Assembly (NCBI RefSeq): GCF_032362555.1
Contig: NC_083514.1
Span: forward strand, 3,705,001-3,769,000
DNA: 64,000 nt
DNA from: Amyelois transitella
Taxonomy: Eukaryota > Arthropoda > Insecta > Lepidoptera > Pyralidae
Reading direction: 5' to 3'
The notes beneath the pieces were generated by a model that did no database searches, was not told the origin of the DNA, and saw only the letters and a list, made by a program, of their open reading frames with translations. Below are positions 43,801 through 54,960 of the stretch, piece by piece. The first letter of the stretch is position 1. Each line of letters begins with the position of its first letter. A program made the translations under genes and the position numbers.

Positions 43801-46800
43801 CATAAAAATCAATCTGAGAACCTACTTTTTTTGAAGGCAGATGGAAGGTTAAAGAGGCTTTATTTCTGTATCAAAATCATAGAAAATATTATTGCCTATC
43901 CCGCCCGATCCTACTGATTTAATTCACAGAACTGTGACCTCGTTTCTGACACTACAAAGAAACCATCAAATAGTTTGAACAGTTTTACTCGGCTATTTAA
44001 CTGTGGAGTTATTACCGCGGTAAAATACTATGATCATTATCTGTTCATACACCAATTTGATGGTTTCCGTATATTTCAGCTCTGACCAAACATATTGAAT
44101 ACCTATTTATTTGGCTTGATGCTCAACAAACATTGATTCATTTGATTTTATGTTTTTGATAAGTAATTTAAAATCAAGCTTTTTATTTTTGAAACATATA
44201 TTATATACATTCTTTTATTAATTAGATTCTGTTTTAAATATTGTTTGCGGTTTTCCTTATGATATTTGTCAGAGAAATTGAATGATTTGCTAAAGTTTTA
44301 AATGTACCTATTGGATACTTAGCTAGAAAATTCATTAATAATTTTTGAATTAAACTTTTTTATACCTCACAAATATATTAATACACGTCAATCATTACTT
44401 ATCTGATAAAAATAAACAAATGAAGACCTATTTGGTTTGGGTTCATTAAAATAAATAAGGAAAACCACAAACTGTTATTTAGGAAACGTATCTTCTGAAA
44501 CTAGTTTAGTTGCTTAGTTTAGTCCAGTTATTGCGTGTATCCATCTCTTCATCTATTGGCTGGGTGACGTCCAACAGACTGACAAACAGAATTCTAATAT
44601 TAGATGCCGACAATGTAGAAATCTTGTGTAGATTTATTTATAACTTTATAATAGGATCAATATCGTACATTCATAGACTTCTGTAATCTACGTAGCTCTG
44701 TAAAAATATGTAAGGTTCGATGCAGTAAAAATAAACGCTCTCATAATGACATAACGACGTAAAAATCATTAAAAAAGAGCTAAAAGATAAAACAAAACAA
44801 GCATTAATATTATATCTCAGGTAACTTTTTACCTGACTGAGCTTATAAATCAGTGAGATAAAATTAATGCTTCAAGTTCGATGACTTTTTCCAATCTTTG
44901 ATTTGCATAAGTCAATATTGTCGAAGATTTTAGTAAAGAAGGAAGGTCGTTGATCCGAGGGCTAACGGTACTTCGACCTACGATCCTCGAAGCGTTTATA
45001 TGACAAACGAATCGCCAGAAGCAAGTAGATTGTAATGGGTTATTCTCATTTTATTGCACCAAAAAGATGTTACTGCAAATCAAAATTTTATTGCGCATAG
45101 AGAAAACAAATAAAAATTTGCATGAGAATGTTTGGATATATTATGGGCTATTGGGTAAAAATAAAATTGTATATTAAAAAATATCATATCGTTGCGTTAA
45201 TACCTCGTAATACAAGTCTCGAACTTACTTCGAGGATAACTCATCTGAGTTATCTGTCCCGTATATATTCCAATATAACAATAAATATTTATTTCTGGGA
45301 AAAAGCTTTGGTTTCTAAAGTGCTGTGACACACACGGGTCCAAAAAAGATGGATGCTTTTGTTATATTTTGCCTAAATAAATGTACGGAATAACCCAACT
45401 ACTAGATCACGTTACTTATTAAAAAAACTAGCTTTATCACCAGGAAGTGCCGATTTCGCCCGACCTTCGAATAACTTGTTATGTTTTATACAATCATATC
45501 GCAATTCGCCATGTCGAGTTATTAAAATCAACAATGCCAATTAATGTATCCATAACAATAACTTACATACATTCTTGCTTATATTATTCCTTCGACCTCA
45601 TACAATTCCATTACTTATAATTAATTCTTGATATTACATCATTCAGACGATTTTCCGTTTGCTGGTGACGAGCCTGGAATCCTATGACCAGAATTAAATC
45701 CCGTTTAGCTTTTAATTGCCGCACAAGGTGTAGGCAATAGCTACCTCATAACACTTGTTTGGATAATAATAATTTGCATAGTACCTGATATGTATAAAGT
45801 TGCGTTTTTAAAGCAAGAGTGAATAGGCATTATTTGACCTTTCGGGTACCATCTTAGACCTTATTTGTATCAGGCAGAATCAGGTATACTAAAATTTCCA
45901 ATAAAAAAGTTCAGACACCAAATATAAAATGTGGTTAGAGTTGTATCACAGAAGTGAGAATAATACCTATAATTTTTTTGTTGTTGAATGTTGCGGTTGG
46001 ATGATAATTATTATCTATTGTATTCCAGATATGATCTCCACGAGGTGCCAGCCGAAGCCAGGGCGATGCTAGCCAAAATGACCCAGGTGACCAGTGCCAA
46101 CCTGCTGGCAGAGTGTGGCCGCAACGTCACGAAGATCTCCACCACTCCTGTGGTCGTCTACCTTACTGTCAAGAGTCCCGATCTGTCTCTAACCTGGGAT
46201 ACAGATGAGGAATATGTTTTGGATGTTCAAACAAAAGGTGAGTATTTCTAAAATAACATTTTTTTTTTAAAACAACCTTTAAGATGTGCAACCTATATCA
46301 TCTGAAGAAGAGAGTTCACTATTATTGAATACCAAGCCGGATTATCTTTTAATTCATTGTCCGTGGTATAAGTTGGTATAGATGATTTTTTGCAGTGCAA
46401 AGAACTTCCCCGTGTGATTGAGAAAAGACCAGCTTTACAGCTTTAAAAAAAACAATAAACTTATTCCAGATGGCAACGTGGCCGTCCGAATCATTGGTGA
46501 AACTATATACGGAGTACGTCATGGGCTCGAGTCTTTTTCACAACTGGTCGCTGCTGACAAACCAGAATTTTCTGACGAAAAGGAATGTGGTCTTCGCATG
46601 GTTACTGGGGCCAAGATACGGGATCGTCCTGTTTACAAACATAGAGGATTAGTCTTGGATACTTCAAGGAATTTTATCCCGATGAAAGATATCAAGAGGA
46701 CCATTGATGGCTTGGCCGCTACTAAAATGAACGTTTTCCATTGGCATGTGACTGATTCACACAGTTTTCCTTTGGAGTCTACTCGGGTGCCACAGTTTAC

Positions 46801-49800
46801 TAGGTACGTAAATTATGTTTTGAATTCAGTAAAAAAATATTCTGGAAATCCATTTTCAAATTAAATATTTCAAAACATTTATGTTTCCTTAAAAATTTTT
46901 CATGTTGCTTTATATCTTGGTGTGTGTTCCCATAATTTATTAATTTTCATACCCATTTAAATCGTTATTCTAAATGGTGAATGTTATCAGTTTCAAACAT
47001 AGGTACATACATAAAATCACGCCTCTTTCCCGGAGGGGTAGGCAGAGACTACATCTTTCCATTTGCCACGATCTCTGCATACTTCCTTCATCAGTTTCAT
47101 TTTCGCTATAAAAATATAGTACCCAATATTTGCACTCAGGATGGGTGCAAATATATTTTTATGCTTTGTAACCGTATTTCATCAATGACAAGATTGTTGT
47201 TTTTAATTTGTTTAGACCGAGCCGCATTACCTATGTAAATATCCAAGAATAATTCTACAATGAATATTTTATTGATTTCCAGATACGGTGCATATTCATC
47301 ATCAGAAATCTATTCGGCTAAGGAAGTGAGGGACTTGGTGGAATATGCGCAAATACGAGGAGTTCGTGTGGTTATCGAGATAGATGCGCCTGCGCACGCC
47401 GGCAACGGTTGGCAGTGGGGCAATGTAAGTAAATACGTTGATTATGAAAATATACTGAACACATGAATAATTATTACAAATAATAGGACTCCCTTTGTCG
47501 ACGTGTCTAGATTTAAGGAACGTAGATATCTCAATATAATGTGGGTTAATAAATAATGAACTTGTTACAGTGACACGAAATTGAACTTAGGTCCTACTTA
47601 TGTACATTATTCGTTCATTACTTAGTACTTATGAAAAATAGTTGGCAAATTTTAAGATCGGTTGATTACTCAACACCAAATCTTCGAAAACTGTTTTTTT
47701 AGTAAGTAACTGCAAAATCTTATCACCAGTAAACTACAATACCATTCGTCGTTCTACTTCCAGGATTACGGGTACGGGGACCTGGCGGTTTGCGTCAACT
47801 CCCAGCCCTGGAGGAACCTGTGCATCCAGCCGCCGTGTGGCCAGCTCAATCCTGCCAACGAAGTCATGTATAAAGTCCTAAGGAATTTGTACAGAGATAT
47901 CGCTGAAGTACTGCCCAAGCCTGCGCTGTTCCATATGGGTGGAGACGAGGTAAAAATCAAGCTTGTTAGACGAAGACGCCCGCGGTTTCACCCTCGTTAA
48001 ACGAAAATATCCATACATTGTCGTTCCCGCGGAAATTTTGTTTCCTCTGATAGTGCACTTCTAGACAGCAAGGTTTGGGATGTGCGTTGATTTGTTAGTA
48101 TGTCAATTCGTTTTACGCCACTTGGTTTGCTAGTTTTGAGCATCAGTCGACTACAAAATCTACTCACAAATATATATTACTAACAAATGTTTGTAAAATA
48201 TGAGTGTTTTCGTTGGCAGTAGTAGATGTAAAACAGAAAATAGTGTCTAGGTACCACGAGCTATAAAATAAAATGGTATTTATACTTATACATTACACAC
48301 TACTTAAAGCGGAAGTCACTGAACGGATTTCATAAAACATCAAACCTATTCAACGGGTAGCAAAATCCAAAGAATTTTTGAAAATTTCCTACAGGACCTA
48401 ACACCTTATCACTCATTAGTCGTTTTATTGCTTCCAGGTTTTCTTCGGGTGTTGGAACTCAAGTCAAGACATCCAATCGTACATGGCCAACAAAGGCTTC
48501 AGTTTGGACCAAGAAGGCTTCATCCGGCTCTGGGCAGAATTTCACGCAAAGTCCCTTCAGATTTGGGATGAGGAACTGGTGGCCGAAGGAGCAGTGGGAA
48601 ACCAACCGGTGATGCTTTGGTCTTCAGAGCTTACCCAAGCGCATAGGATACAGAAGTATCTGAATAAGGACCGGTAAGGATTTAGCAACTAACGTTACAA
48701 TTATAACATCATTTGTTCTCCTACGATCTTCTGAGCTCATGCAGTTCAAAAGTATTTAAATAAATACCAGTTATTTAGTATCCTTGCTAGACAGAAATAT
48801 TTTGTACACCTTATAGCGAAGAGCTAACGCTGATACAGAGCATATTTCCTGAGTATTTCAGACAAAGATCATATTTTCCAAGTAAAACAAAAAATGTATC
48901 CCCACGGGTATTTTGGTACATCTTCTTGGTGCACCCGTAAATAACATAAAGAACGTGAATTACAAACCTCTAAACCCAGCGGTTTGGAGTCAATCAGTGT
49001 CTTTCTTTGAAGAATGCTGACATAGTATATGTTAAGAAAAGGATTTGGCAAAACAAATGACAACCCCTGATCAGTTGTTACATTGACTATTTATGGTTCA
49101 AGATAACCAGCAAGGGTACAAAAGACCACACAATAATAATAGTAATCATATTTTCTTTCAAGCTACGTCATTGAAGTATGGGAGCCACTGAGTAGTCCAC
49201 TCCTCACTCAACTACTAAAGATGGGTTACCGCGTGGTGTCCGTGCCCAAAGACATCTGGTACCTAGACCATGGGTTCTGGGGGACCACCAGGTTCTCCAA
49301 CTGGAGGCGTATGTATTCCCACATTCTCCCGCGGGATCCGGGAGTGTTGGGTGGGGAAGTCGCTATGTGGAGCGAGTATATGGATGCACAGGTTTTAGGT
49401 AAGTTTTGATTCATCTCATTCTAACTAATAGCGTATCCTCAATTTACTAAACTGTTGGCAGAATTTTACGTCAATCTGTTTCTTCAACTTTTCTTCTCAT
49501 AAGTCTCGCCCAGTCACATCCTTAGCTCTCTGGGGAGGAGTTGGGTTTGCGCCGTTGACCAACACTTCACATGGTTTTTACGCGAACACGAAGCGACACC
49601 TGACCACCTCCGCAACCTTTACAGGAGACCCTCAGCCATACTTATTCGATCATCGCAAAAGCTGCACTAGATGAATTTGCCTATATCTTTTCACGACCTC
49701 CACGGTAAAAAGCGGTGCAATCCTATTCTCAGGTTGGATATGTTTGTTTCCGTGAATGTAGATACACGCGTATGGCCACGCGCAGCAGCAGTGGGGGAGC

Positions 49801-49940
49801 GGCTGTGGTCCGACCCGCCGGCGGCGCGCGCGCCCGACGCGCGGCTGCACGCGCAGCGCGCGCGGCTCGTGGCGCGCGGCCTCGCGCCCGACGCCATATC
49901 GCCCGGCTGGTGCCAACAGCACGACGGGAAATGTCTCTAG
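40854..49940 (+). CDS. GH20 beta-N-acetylhexosaminidase (chitooligosaccharidolytic type)
   Basis: Nine exons, 40854-40948, 41646-41855, 46029-46237, 46470-46803, 47283-47424, 47764-47949, 48438-48673, 49163-49398 and 49762-49940, join in phase to 608 residues, normal for insect GH20. Residues 1-17 (MAGWVLPLVLAAHLVHC) form a signal peptide, so the enzyme is secreted or lysosomal. The N-terminal domain carries GRFGGLWPRP. The barrel shows HWHVTDSHSFP (262-272), EIDAPAHAGN and HMGGDE (387-392), whose Asp391-Glu392 are the catalytic pair of substrate-assisted hydrolysis, then GGEVAMWSEY and RVWPRAAAVGERLWS. Family members remove terminal GlcNAc from chitin oligomers during moulting or trim N-glycans. 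Which subgroup this is remains open. The last exon is unusually GC-rich. Confidence 0.96.
41885..42110 (+). repeat. Joined RTE and S1 fragments in hexosaminidase intron 2
   Basis: 41885-41975 follows the RTE end (AAAAGGTCAGGTCGG, GATGAAGCGAAAGAAGTATG) and runs straight into S1 (CGTGTTTCCCGGCGCCAAT, then TTTTAGGCGATACGATAGCA). The S1 tail is missing. Confidence 0.8.
42120..43165 (+). other. Hexosaminidase intron 2, left part
   Basis: Intronic sequence without a supported exon. A 95-codon open frame at 42706-42993 has no recognisable domain and no splice context that fits the gene. Confidence 0.5.
43167..43231. repeat. Perfect 31-bp palindrome with 3-nt loop
   Basis: The arms at 43167-43197 and 43201-43231 are exact reverse complements around GTA. 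It lies in hexosaminidase intron 2. The loop is too short for a standard microRNA precursor. Confidence 0.9.
43560..43830 (+). repeat. Interspersed repeat end in hexosaminidase intron 2
   Basis: ATCAAAATCGGAGCAGTGAA, then GCGAGATAATCGCGGACAAA and CATACATATCC, is a familiar terminal sequence of lepidopteran interspersed repeats. The boundaries are approximate and the class is not assigned. Confidence 0.5.
44798..44873. repeat. Imperfect inverted repeat
   Basis: AAGCATTAATATTATATCTCA is answered by TGAGATAAAATTAATGCTT about 35 bp later, forming a foldback with a small bulge in hexosaminidase intron 2. Confidence 0.6.
45211..45262 (+). repeat. tRNA-SINE family tail fragment
   Basis: CTCGAACTTACTTCGAGG, then TATCTGTCCCGTA, is the inverse of the tail seen at 39211 and 31546. 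Confidence 0.65.
47001..47088 (-). repeat. RTE 3' tail fragment in hexosaminidase intron 4
   Basis: GGTACATACATAAAATCACG, then CTCTTTCCCGGAGGGG and TTGCCACGATCTCTGCATAC, are close to the 3308-5495 copy and therefore fairly young. Confidence 0.92.
49520..49640 (+). repeat. S2 repeat copy in hexosaminidase intron 8
   Basis: TCTCTGGGGAGGAGTTGGG, GGTTTTTACGCGAACACGA and CTCCGCAACCTTTACAGGAG define the copy. Confidence 0.78.
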
Positions 49941-50159
49941 TGGTCACATTGTTACGTCACACGACATCAACCAATCACAGCGAAGCGTGCTTCAGTGAGA
50001 ACGCTAATTCGCGGTTTCTACGGATTGAAGCATAAATACAATCTGTGACTCAACATCGTCGGAGATGCGGTTCCCCAGACATAACACCTTGTATGGCGGA
50101 AGATCTTCCCTTTGGTGGCGATCGACATAACTGACGGACTTACCAACTAGAATGAAGAT

Positions 50160-50165
50160 AATAAA
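50160..50165 (+). terminator. Polyadenylation signal of the hexosaminidase gene
   Basis: The first AATAAA after the stop, 220 bp downstream. Further AATAAA words lie near 50905, so longer 3' ends are possible. Confidence 0.5.
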
Positions 50166-50169
50166 GTAT

Positions 50170-52120
50170 GATATAGAGTCTATGGTCTCATTGCAAGTGG
50201 ACTCACGCCGAATGTTACATCGCCGTACTGATGTAGACAATAGGCAACTTAATAGGAAAGCGTTACCTACCTATATATCAAATTATTGACTTCCTTACAA
50301 CAATTTTGGAAACAAAATAGCAATTCCAGCCGTTCGTCTATGAAATGTGAAATTCGTATCCTTACTTAATTAGGCACAAATATTTATAAAATTGATTTTT
50401 TCATCTGTAATTTTTTAATTTTTGAAAACATATCTAGGTGTTATGTATTTGTAAGGTTTGAACTGAAATATCCATTTTAAAAGACTGATCTCTTTATATA
50501 ATCAGAAAATAACATAAGTGTGAAAAGTATTGCCAGTCTCTCTTAATTAAATTTCATTTGGATATATGTATTTTGTAGACATTAGGTATATATATTATTT
50601 TTAACGTAGTAGTACATGTATGTATGTTTCATATGTTCATAGATTTAGGTATAATATGGATAAAATAATAATCCTTAGTTCCTGTACGAGTTTTTATAAT
50701 TTCGTGATTCATAAATTTCCTACATACTTTTTTGGGGTTGTACCTATAGAGCTATGTGTAGTGAAAAATATGCAAATGATGTGTCGGTATTCCTTTATAT
50801 TTTAATTACGGTAATATTTATTCAATATTTATGTTTTATTGTATGCTACTGATAAAACCAGTTGTGATATCTTTGTATGCAAAAGACTTGTGAATCGTGT
50901 GCATAATAAATATGATTTTGGATTTACACATTGGGTTTATTTCTTTAAATTTTTTATATTATAATGTTAATGAGTTTCTTAGCAAGCTTTTTCATTTAGC
51001 GAATGATTTTTTTTCTTTTTTTTATTGTATTTACCAGAACATAATACTTATTGATACATTTCTTAAAAAAAAATATGTAGATAATAATGAATAAAAAATG
51101 CTACTTCATAATTATGAGATCTTTATTTTCTTTTCGTAGCAGTGAATTTAATTAAAGACTTACATTATTTTTTATTTAGTTTACAGTGATTTATTCAGTT
51201 CTTACAAGAAAAATACTTGATCTGAAAATGAATGTTTAGGTATTAAGATTTTTATATTGATAATATTCTGTTTTTAAATAGAATAGAACATAGTTTTTAG
51301 AAAAGAAGTAATTCATTTATAAGTATGAATGAGATGTAAATAAATTACCAAAGTAATCAATCGTATTAGTTTAAAGTAACGAACATATAGGTACTTCCCG
51401 GCAGAGTGTGCATGTCGTAGAAGGTGTCTAAAGGAAAAATGGAAAAAAGTAACATGAGGTATAATTGTTTGTTAAATAATATAAATTGGGTTTTAAATCA
51501 ACTGAGGGTAGAAAAGGCAATCCATGTATTCTTTAATTACCATCTACGATAACAACAGGAACGAATACACATAATACAAGAAGAAAGTAGGTACTTATGA
51601 AAATGACAAATTGAAAAGTATGCAGTTGGTAGGTACTATGTTTGTTAACAAAATAATAACTTTTTCTAACAGACAGCTAAACATATTTGGAAGCTACAGA
51701 AACTACTTATTTATTTTAAATACAAAATAAAAAATTGCTAGGTTCACACGTGAATCAAATAACATTTATATAAGTATCCTATTCTTAAATATTGGCGTAT
51801 GTGGTAATATAATGTCCAGAACGTGTAAAATTGTATCATACTTTTGAATTAAGATTTTTATGTAACTTGGCAAGTAAGAGTATGAAGTGATGACAGGGGA
51901 AGATTAAATTGATAAGAGTTAGGTACTTAAACATTAAAATTATTTTACTTATACTATTTACATTACGCAAGATACATTTATTTATAATACTTATTACAAT
52001 GTACCTAAGTACAAATGCATCATATTTTTACCATTATTTTTATATTATTGAGATTAAGAAATATTTATGTTTAGACTCTTTTTGCCAAGCTGTATTTTTG
52101 TTTACATAATTTATTTATTT
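50170..52120. other. Non-coding interval between convergent genes
   Basis: Very AT-rich, with short frames only. It probably holds 3' UTR of the homeobox gene (minus-strand AATAAA words directly after its stop near 52107-52120 and again near 51706) and perhaps longer hexosaminidase 3' ends. Confidence 0.5.
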
Positions 52121-52122
52121 AT

Positions 52123-54613
52123 TTACATCGATATGTTGCTTCTGTTAATGTTTCTATTTTCACCAGAATTTCTCCCAGAACCTAAACTTAGGTCATTTGG
52201 AACTAACTCATTTAACACAGTGTCACTTCTAAAAATGCTTGTGGCTATTCTACTAGCAAGTCTTTCCGAATCCCTTAAATCATCATCTTTGGAAGAGTGA
52301 GACGTAAGGTCAATTTCTGTATCGCTTTCACTATCGCTCTCCTTTTCTTGTCTTCGGTAAGCCAGGTTTTGCGGTTCATCCATATTTTGAACAGAAGTGG
52401 CGCAAGCACACGGGTTTTTAGATATGACTCTTAGATCAGTAGGTGCTACTTCGGAATTATCCATTTGGGGTGGCATTAGAATTGGTGGGAATGGGAAAGG
52501 CTGTTGCAGCATCCTGTTATCTTCAGAATTATAAATGGGAGGAGGGATTTCATGTGTCGGAGTTGGAATTGGTGGATGAGGTTCATTGACTCCGTTGTGC
52601 ATGTATGGGTCATGTCTCGGCGATTTGAGATCTCTGGTTTCCATCTGCGGAGGCTCTGGTGAATCTTTTTCGGTTGGTGAATCAGGAGCCTCGGGTGAAG
52701 AATCCGGTGGTTTAGCATGCCCTGAAAAAATTATTGTTATGTTTAAAAAAAAACTATTGATGATGCGGTAATAATTTCAAGAATAGTTGGTGACGAGTTG
52801 CACGGCAGCCATTTGTAATATACTTTTCCAAATCTCAGCTAAGCACTGTGCAGTATCACTTAAACTTAGATTCTTCCAAACCTTCTCTTAAAAGGGCACT
52901 TCTTTATAATCTTAAAAATCTTGCTTGCTAATTGCGAGAACCACTAGTGATTGGATGTTAAGAAGTAGCAGAGGTACTCTGAAAATGAAAGTCAACGCAA
53001 TGCAAAACCTTTACAAAAACAGGTAAGTACCTTGAAGCGACAGCGGCGGAGATCCCAGGCCGAGGCACCTCATCCTCCAAGCGTCCTGCAGGAGTTGAAG
53101 CCGGGCCTGCTTCCTCCACTTCGCGCGACGGTTCTGGAACCACACCTGTTGTGCCAAATTAAAAATTGCTCTGAAGTGTTTATAAAAGTAAATAAAATCT
53201 TTAACGTTTGCGAAAACGTGCCGCGTGGTTCCCGGCACTAATATAAAAAAAGAATAGGACCACTCCATCTCTTTCCCATGGATGTCATAAAAGCCGGCTA
53301 GTGGATACGCTTAAAACTAGGGTTTCTTCTTTAAGGCGATAGGCTAGCAACCTGCCCCTATTTGAATCTCAATTCTATCATTCTAGCCCAACAGCTGAAC
53401 GTGGCCTGTCAGTTTTTCAAGACTGCCGGCTCTATCTACCCAGCAAGGGATATAGACGTAATTATATGAATGAATGAACGTTTGCGAAAAAGATATTGCA
53501 ATATAGTTTTCTTAAAAATACTATGCTTTAGAACAAAAAATCTTTTGGCTATGAGAAAGGTGAAGTAAGATTATAAGTCCATAAAATTTTCTCGCATAAT
53601 TTCGTTGCCATATGATATGTGCTTTCCAGTTTCTCTTTATATTCCGAGAGTAAAATTGTAACTGGTCTGGTCAATATTGGAGACAATTTTAAAAATTGTG
53701 CACTTTATAAGTAACAATATCCTTAAGTTTGTTTTTTTTTAGGTACATTGAATGATATAAACTGCTGCTTTTGGTTGCCAGAGGATTTGGCCTTGTCAAT
53801 TTCATCTCGATAAGCCACTTTAAATGCCAATATTAAAACTAATTGTCAACCCACGGAAACAGAACATTATTCAGTGATCATATAAGTAAAAATAGCACCT
53901 AAATTTTTTCAAAGACATTTTTAACTTGTGTTATAAAAGGTGTTTCTCATTTGAGTTCGATGTATTAGGTACTTCACGACCGTTATTAGTTAGTATTAAA
54001 AAAAGTATCAATAAATGAAACATTCGTTTAAAAATTTAAACAATTCAATTTTATAAGTTAAAAAATATTCTAGGGTACCCCATTTTTAAAAACACTTCAC
54101 GGCATTCACAAAACGTAAAATTAATATTGATAGCATTAAAATATCTAACAAACTTACAAAAATATATGATTCATTCGAAACTTATAGTTAGCATATAAAA
54201 AATATGTACGAGTATCATACATTTAACATACATGCTAAAAATAAAATGTATGTCAGCAGGTTATGAAAGTTTTTTTATTTTTTCTAAAGGAAGGATAAGT
54301 ACTTGAAAGACGGAATAAAGATGACATTACGATTAATCAGAATAATAAATCGTTCATAGAATATTTATTCTCAAAGAGTATTATGTAGAAGGAATAAATG
54401 ACGAACCTGCACCCTAGCCTCCGACAGACTGATCCTCAGCGCTACCTCCTCCCTCAGAAAGACATCAGGGTAATGTGTCTTCTGGAACAGTGACTCCAGC
54501 TCACTCAGTTGCTGCGGTGTAAAGGTGGTGCGGTTCCTGCGCTGACGCCGCCGACCAAACATGTACTCAGTCAACAAATCTCCCGGTAAAGGAGAAAGAT
54601 ATGGACCAGCCAT
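52123..54613 (-). CDS. PRD-class (paired-like) homeobox transcription factor
   Basis: Three minus-strand exons, 54407-54613, 53031-53145 and 52123-52721, join in phase to 306 residues. The homeodomain spans residues 24-83, opening [20 protein letters not shown], with helix 3 [13 protein letters not shown]. Position 50 is Gln (residue 73), as in paired-like proteins without a paired domain. Helix 3 is split by the intron after RVQ, a common site in this class. The flank [17 protein letters not shown] is distinctive and, from memory, recalls Drosophila CG11294; that assignment is tentative. The C-terminus is rich in Pro, Ser and acidic residues (for example [14 protein letters not shown]), as in regulatory tails. 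The donor of exon 1 is GTTCGT, weaker than usual. It is a nuclear DNA-binding regulator; targets are unknown. Confidence 0.95.
53217..53476 (+). mobile_element. Full-length S1 element in homeobox intron 1
   Basis: It runs from CCGCGTGGTTCCCGGCAC to an ATGAATGA tail and is flanked by a 14-bp duplication AACGTTTGCGAAAA (53203-53216 and 53477-53490). At 260 bp it helps define the S1 ends. It is opposite to the gene and lies 70 bp upstream (in the gene's direction) of the 115-nt homeobox exon. Confidence 0.93.
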
Positions 54614-54639
54614 TTTGGATCACTCTATATCTAGTCAAT

Positions 54640-54960
54640 CAGATTTTAAATGACACTTTTTTTAGATATGTATTTTTTTAGTTTTTTTTCTAAATAACAT
54701 AATTTGTTTCTAAACTATTTCTAAGTTCACGTAATCGGATGTATCGCGTGAAAGTTTAGGTCTAAAAACTGTTATGCCAAGGGTGTTCGGCTCAGTACTG
54801 CTTAAGTTCGCGAAATTTTCGTGGTGAAAACCCCCCGAGCTCCACCCCTAAGCAATGGAATAAAGGGTCGTGATTGGTTAACGACGACGGGGGTTGGAAA
54901 TTCCGACCAATCACGAGCGTGTCTGAGGGTAGCGGTTAATAGGTGTAGATTAAGTTATGG
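54640..54960 (-). promoter_or_regulatory. Candidate promoter of the homeobox gene
   Basis: Upstream of the ATG at 54613 the sequence becomes richer in G, C and CpG. It carries an 11-bp perfect inverted repeat TCGTGATTGGT (54868-54878) and ACCAATCACGA (54906-54916), that is, two CCAAT boxes in opposite orientation 27 bp apart. The transcription start was not located. Confidence 0.45.

Noticed and set aside
49650-50035. Several Ala/Arg-rich open frames on both strands
   Set aside because: They are shadows of the GC-rich last hexosaminidase exon; only the frame that joins exon 8 in phase and reads RVWPRAAAVGERLWS is supported.
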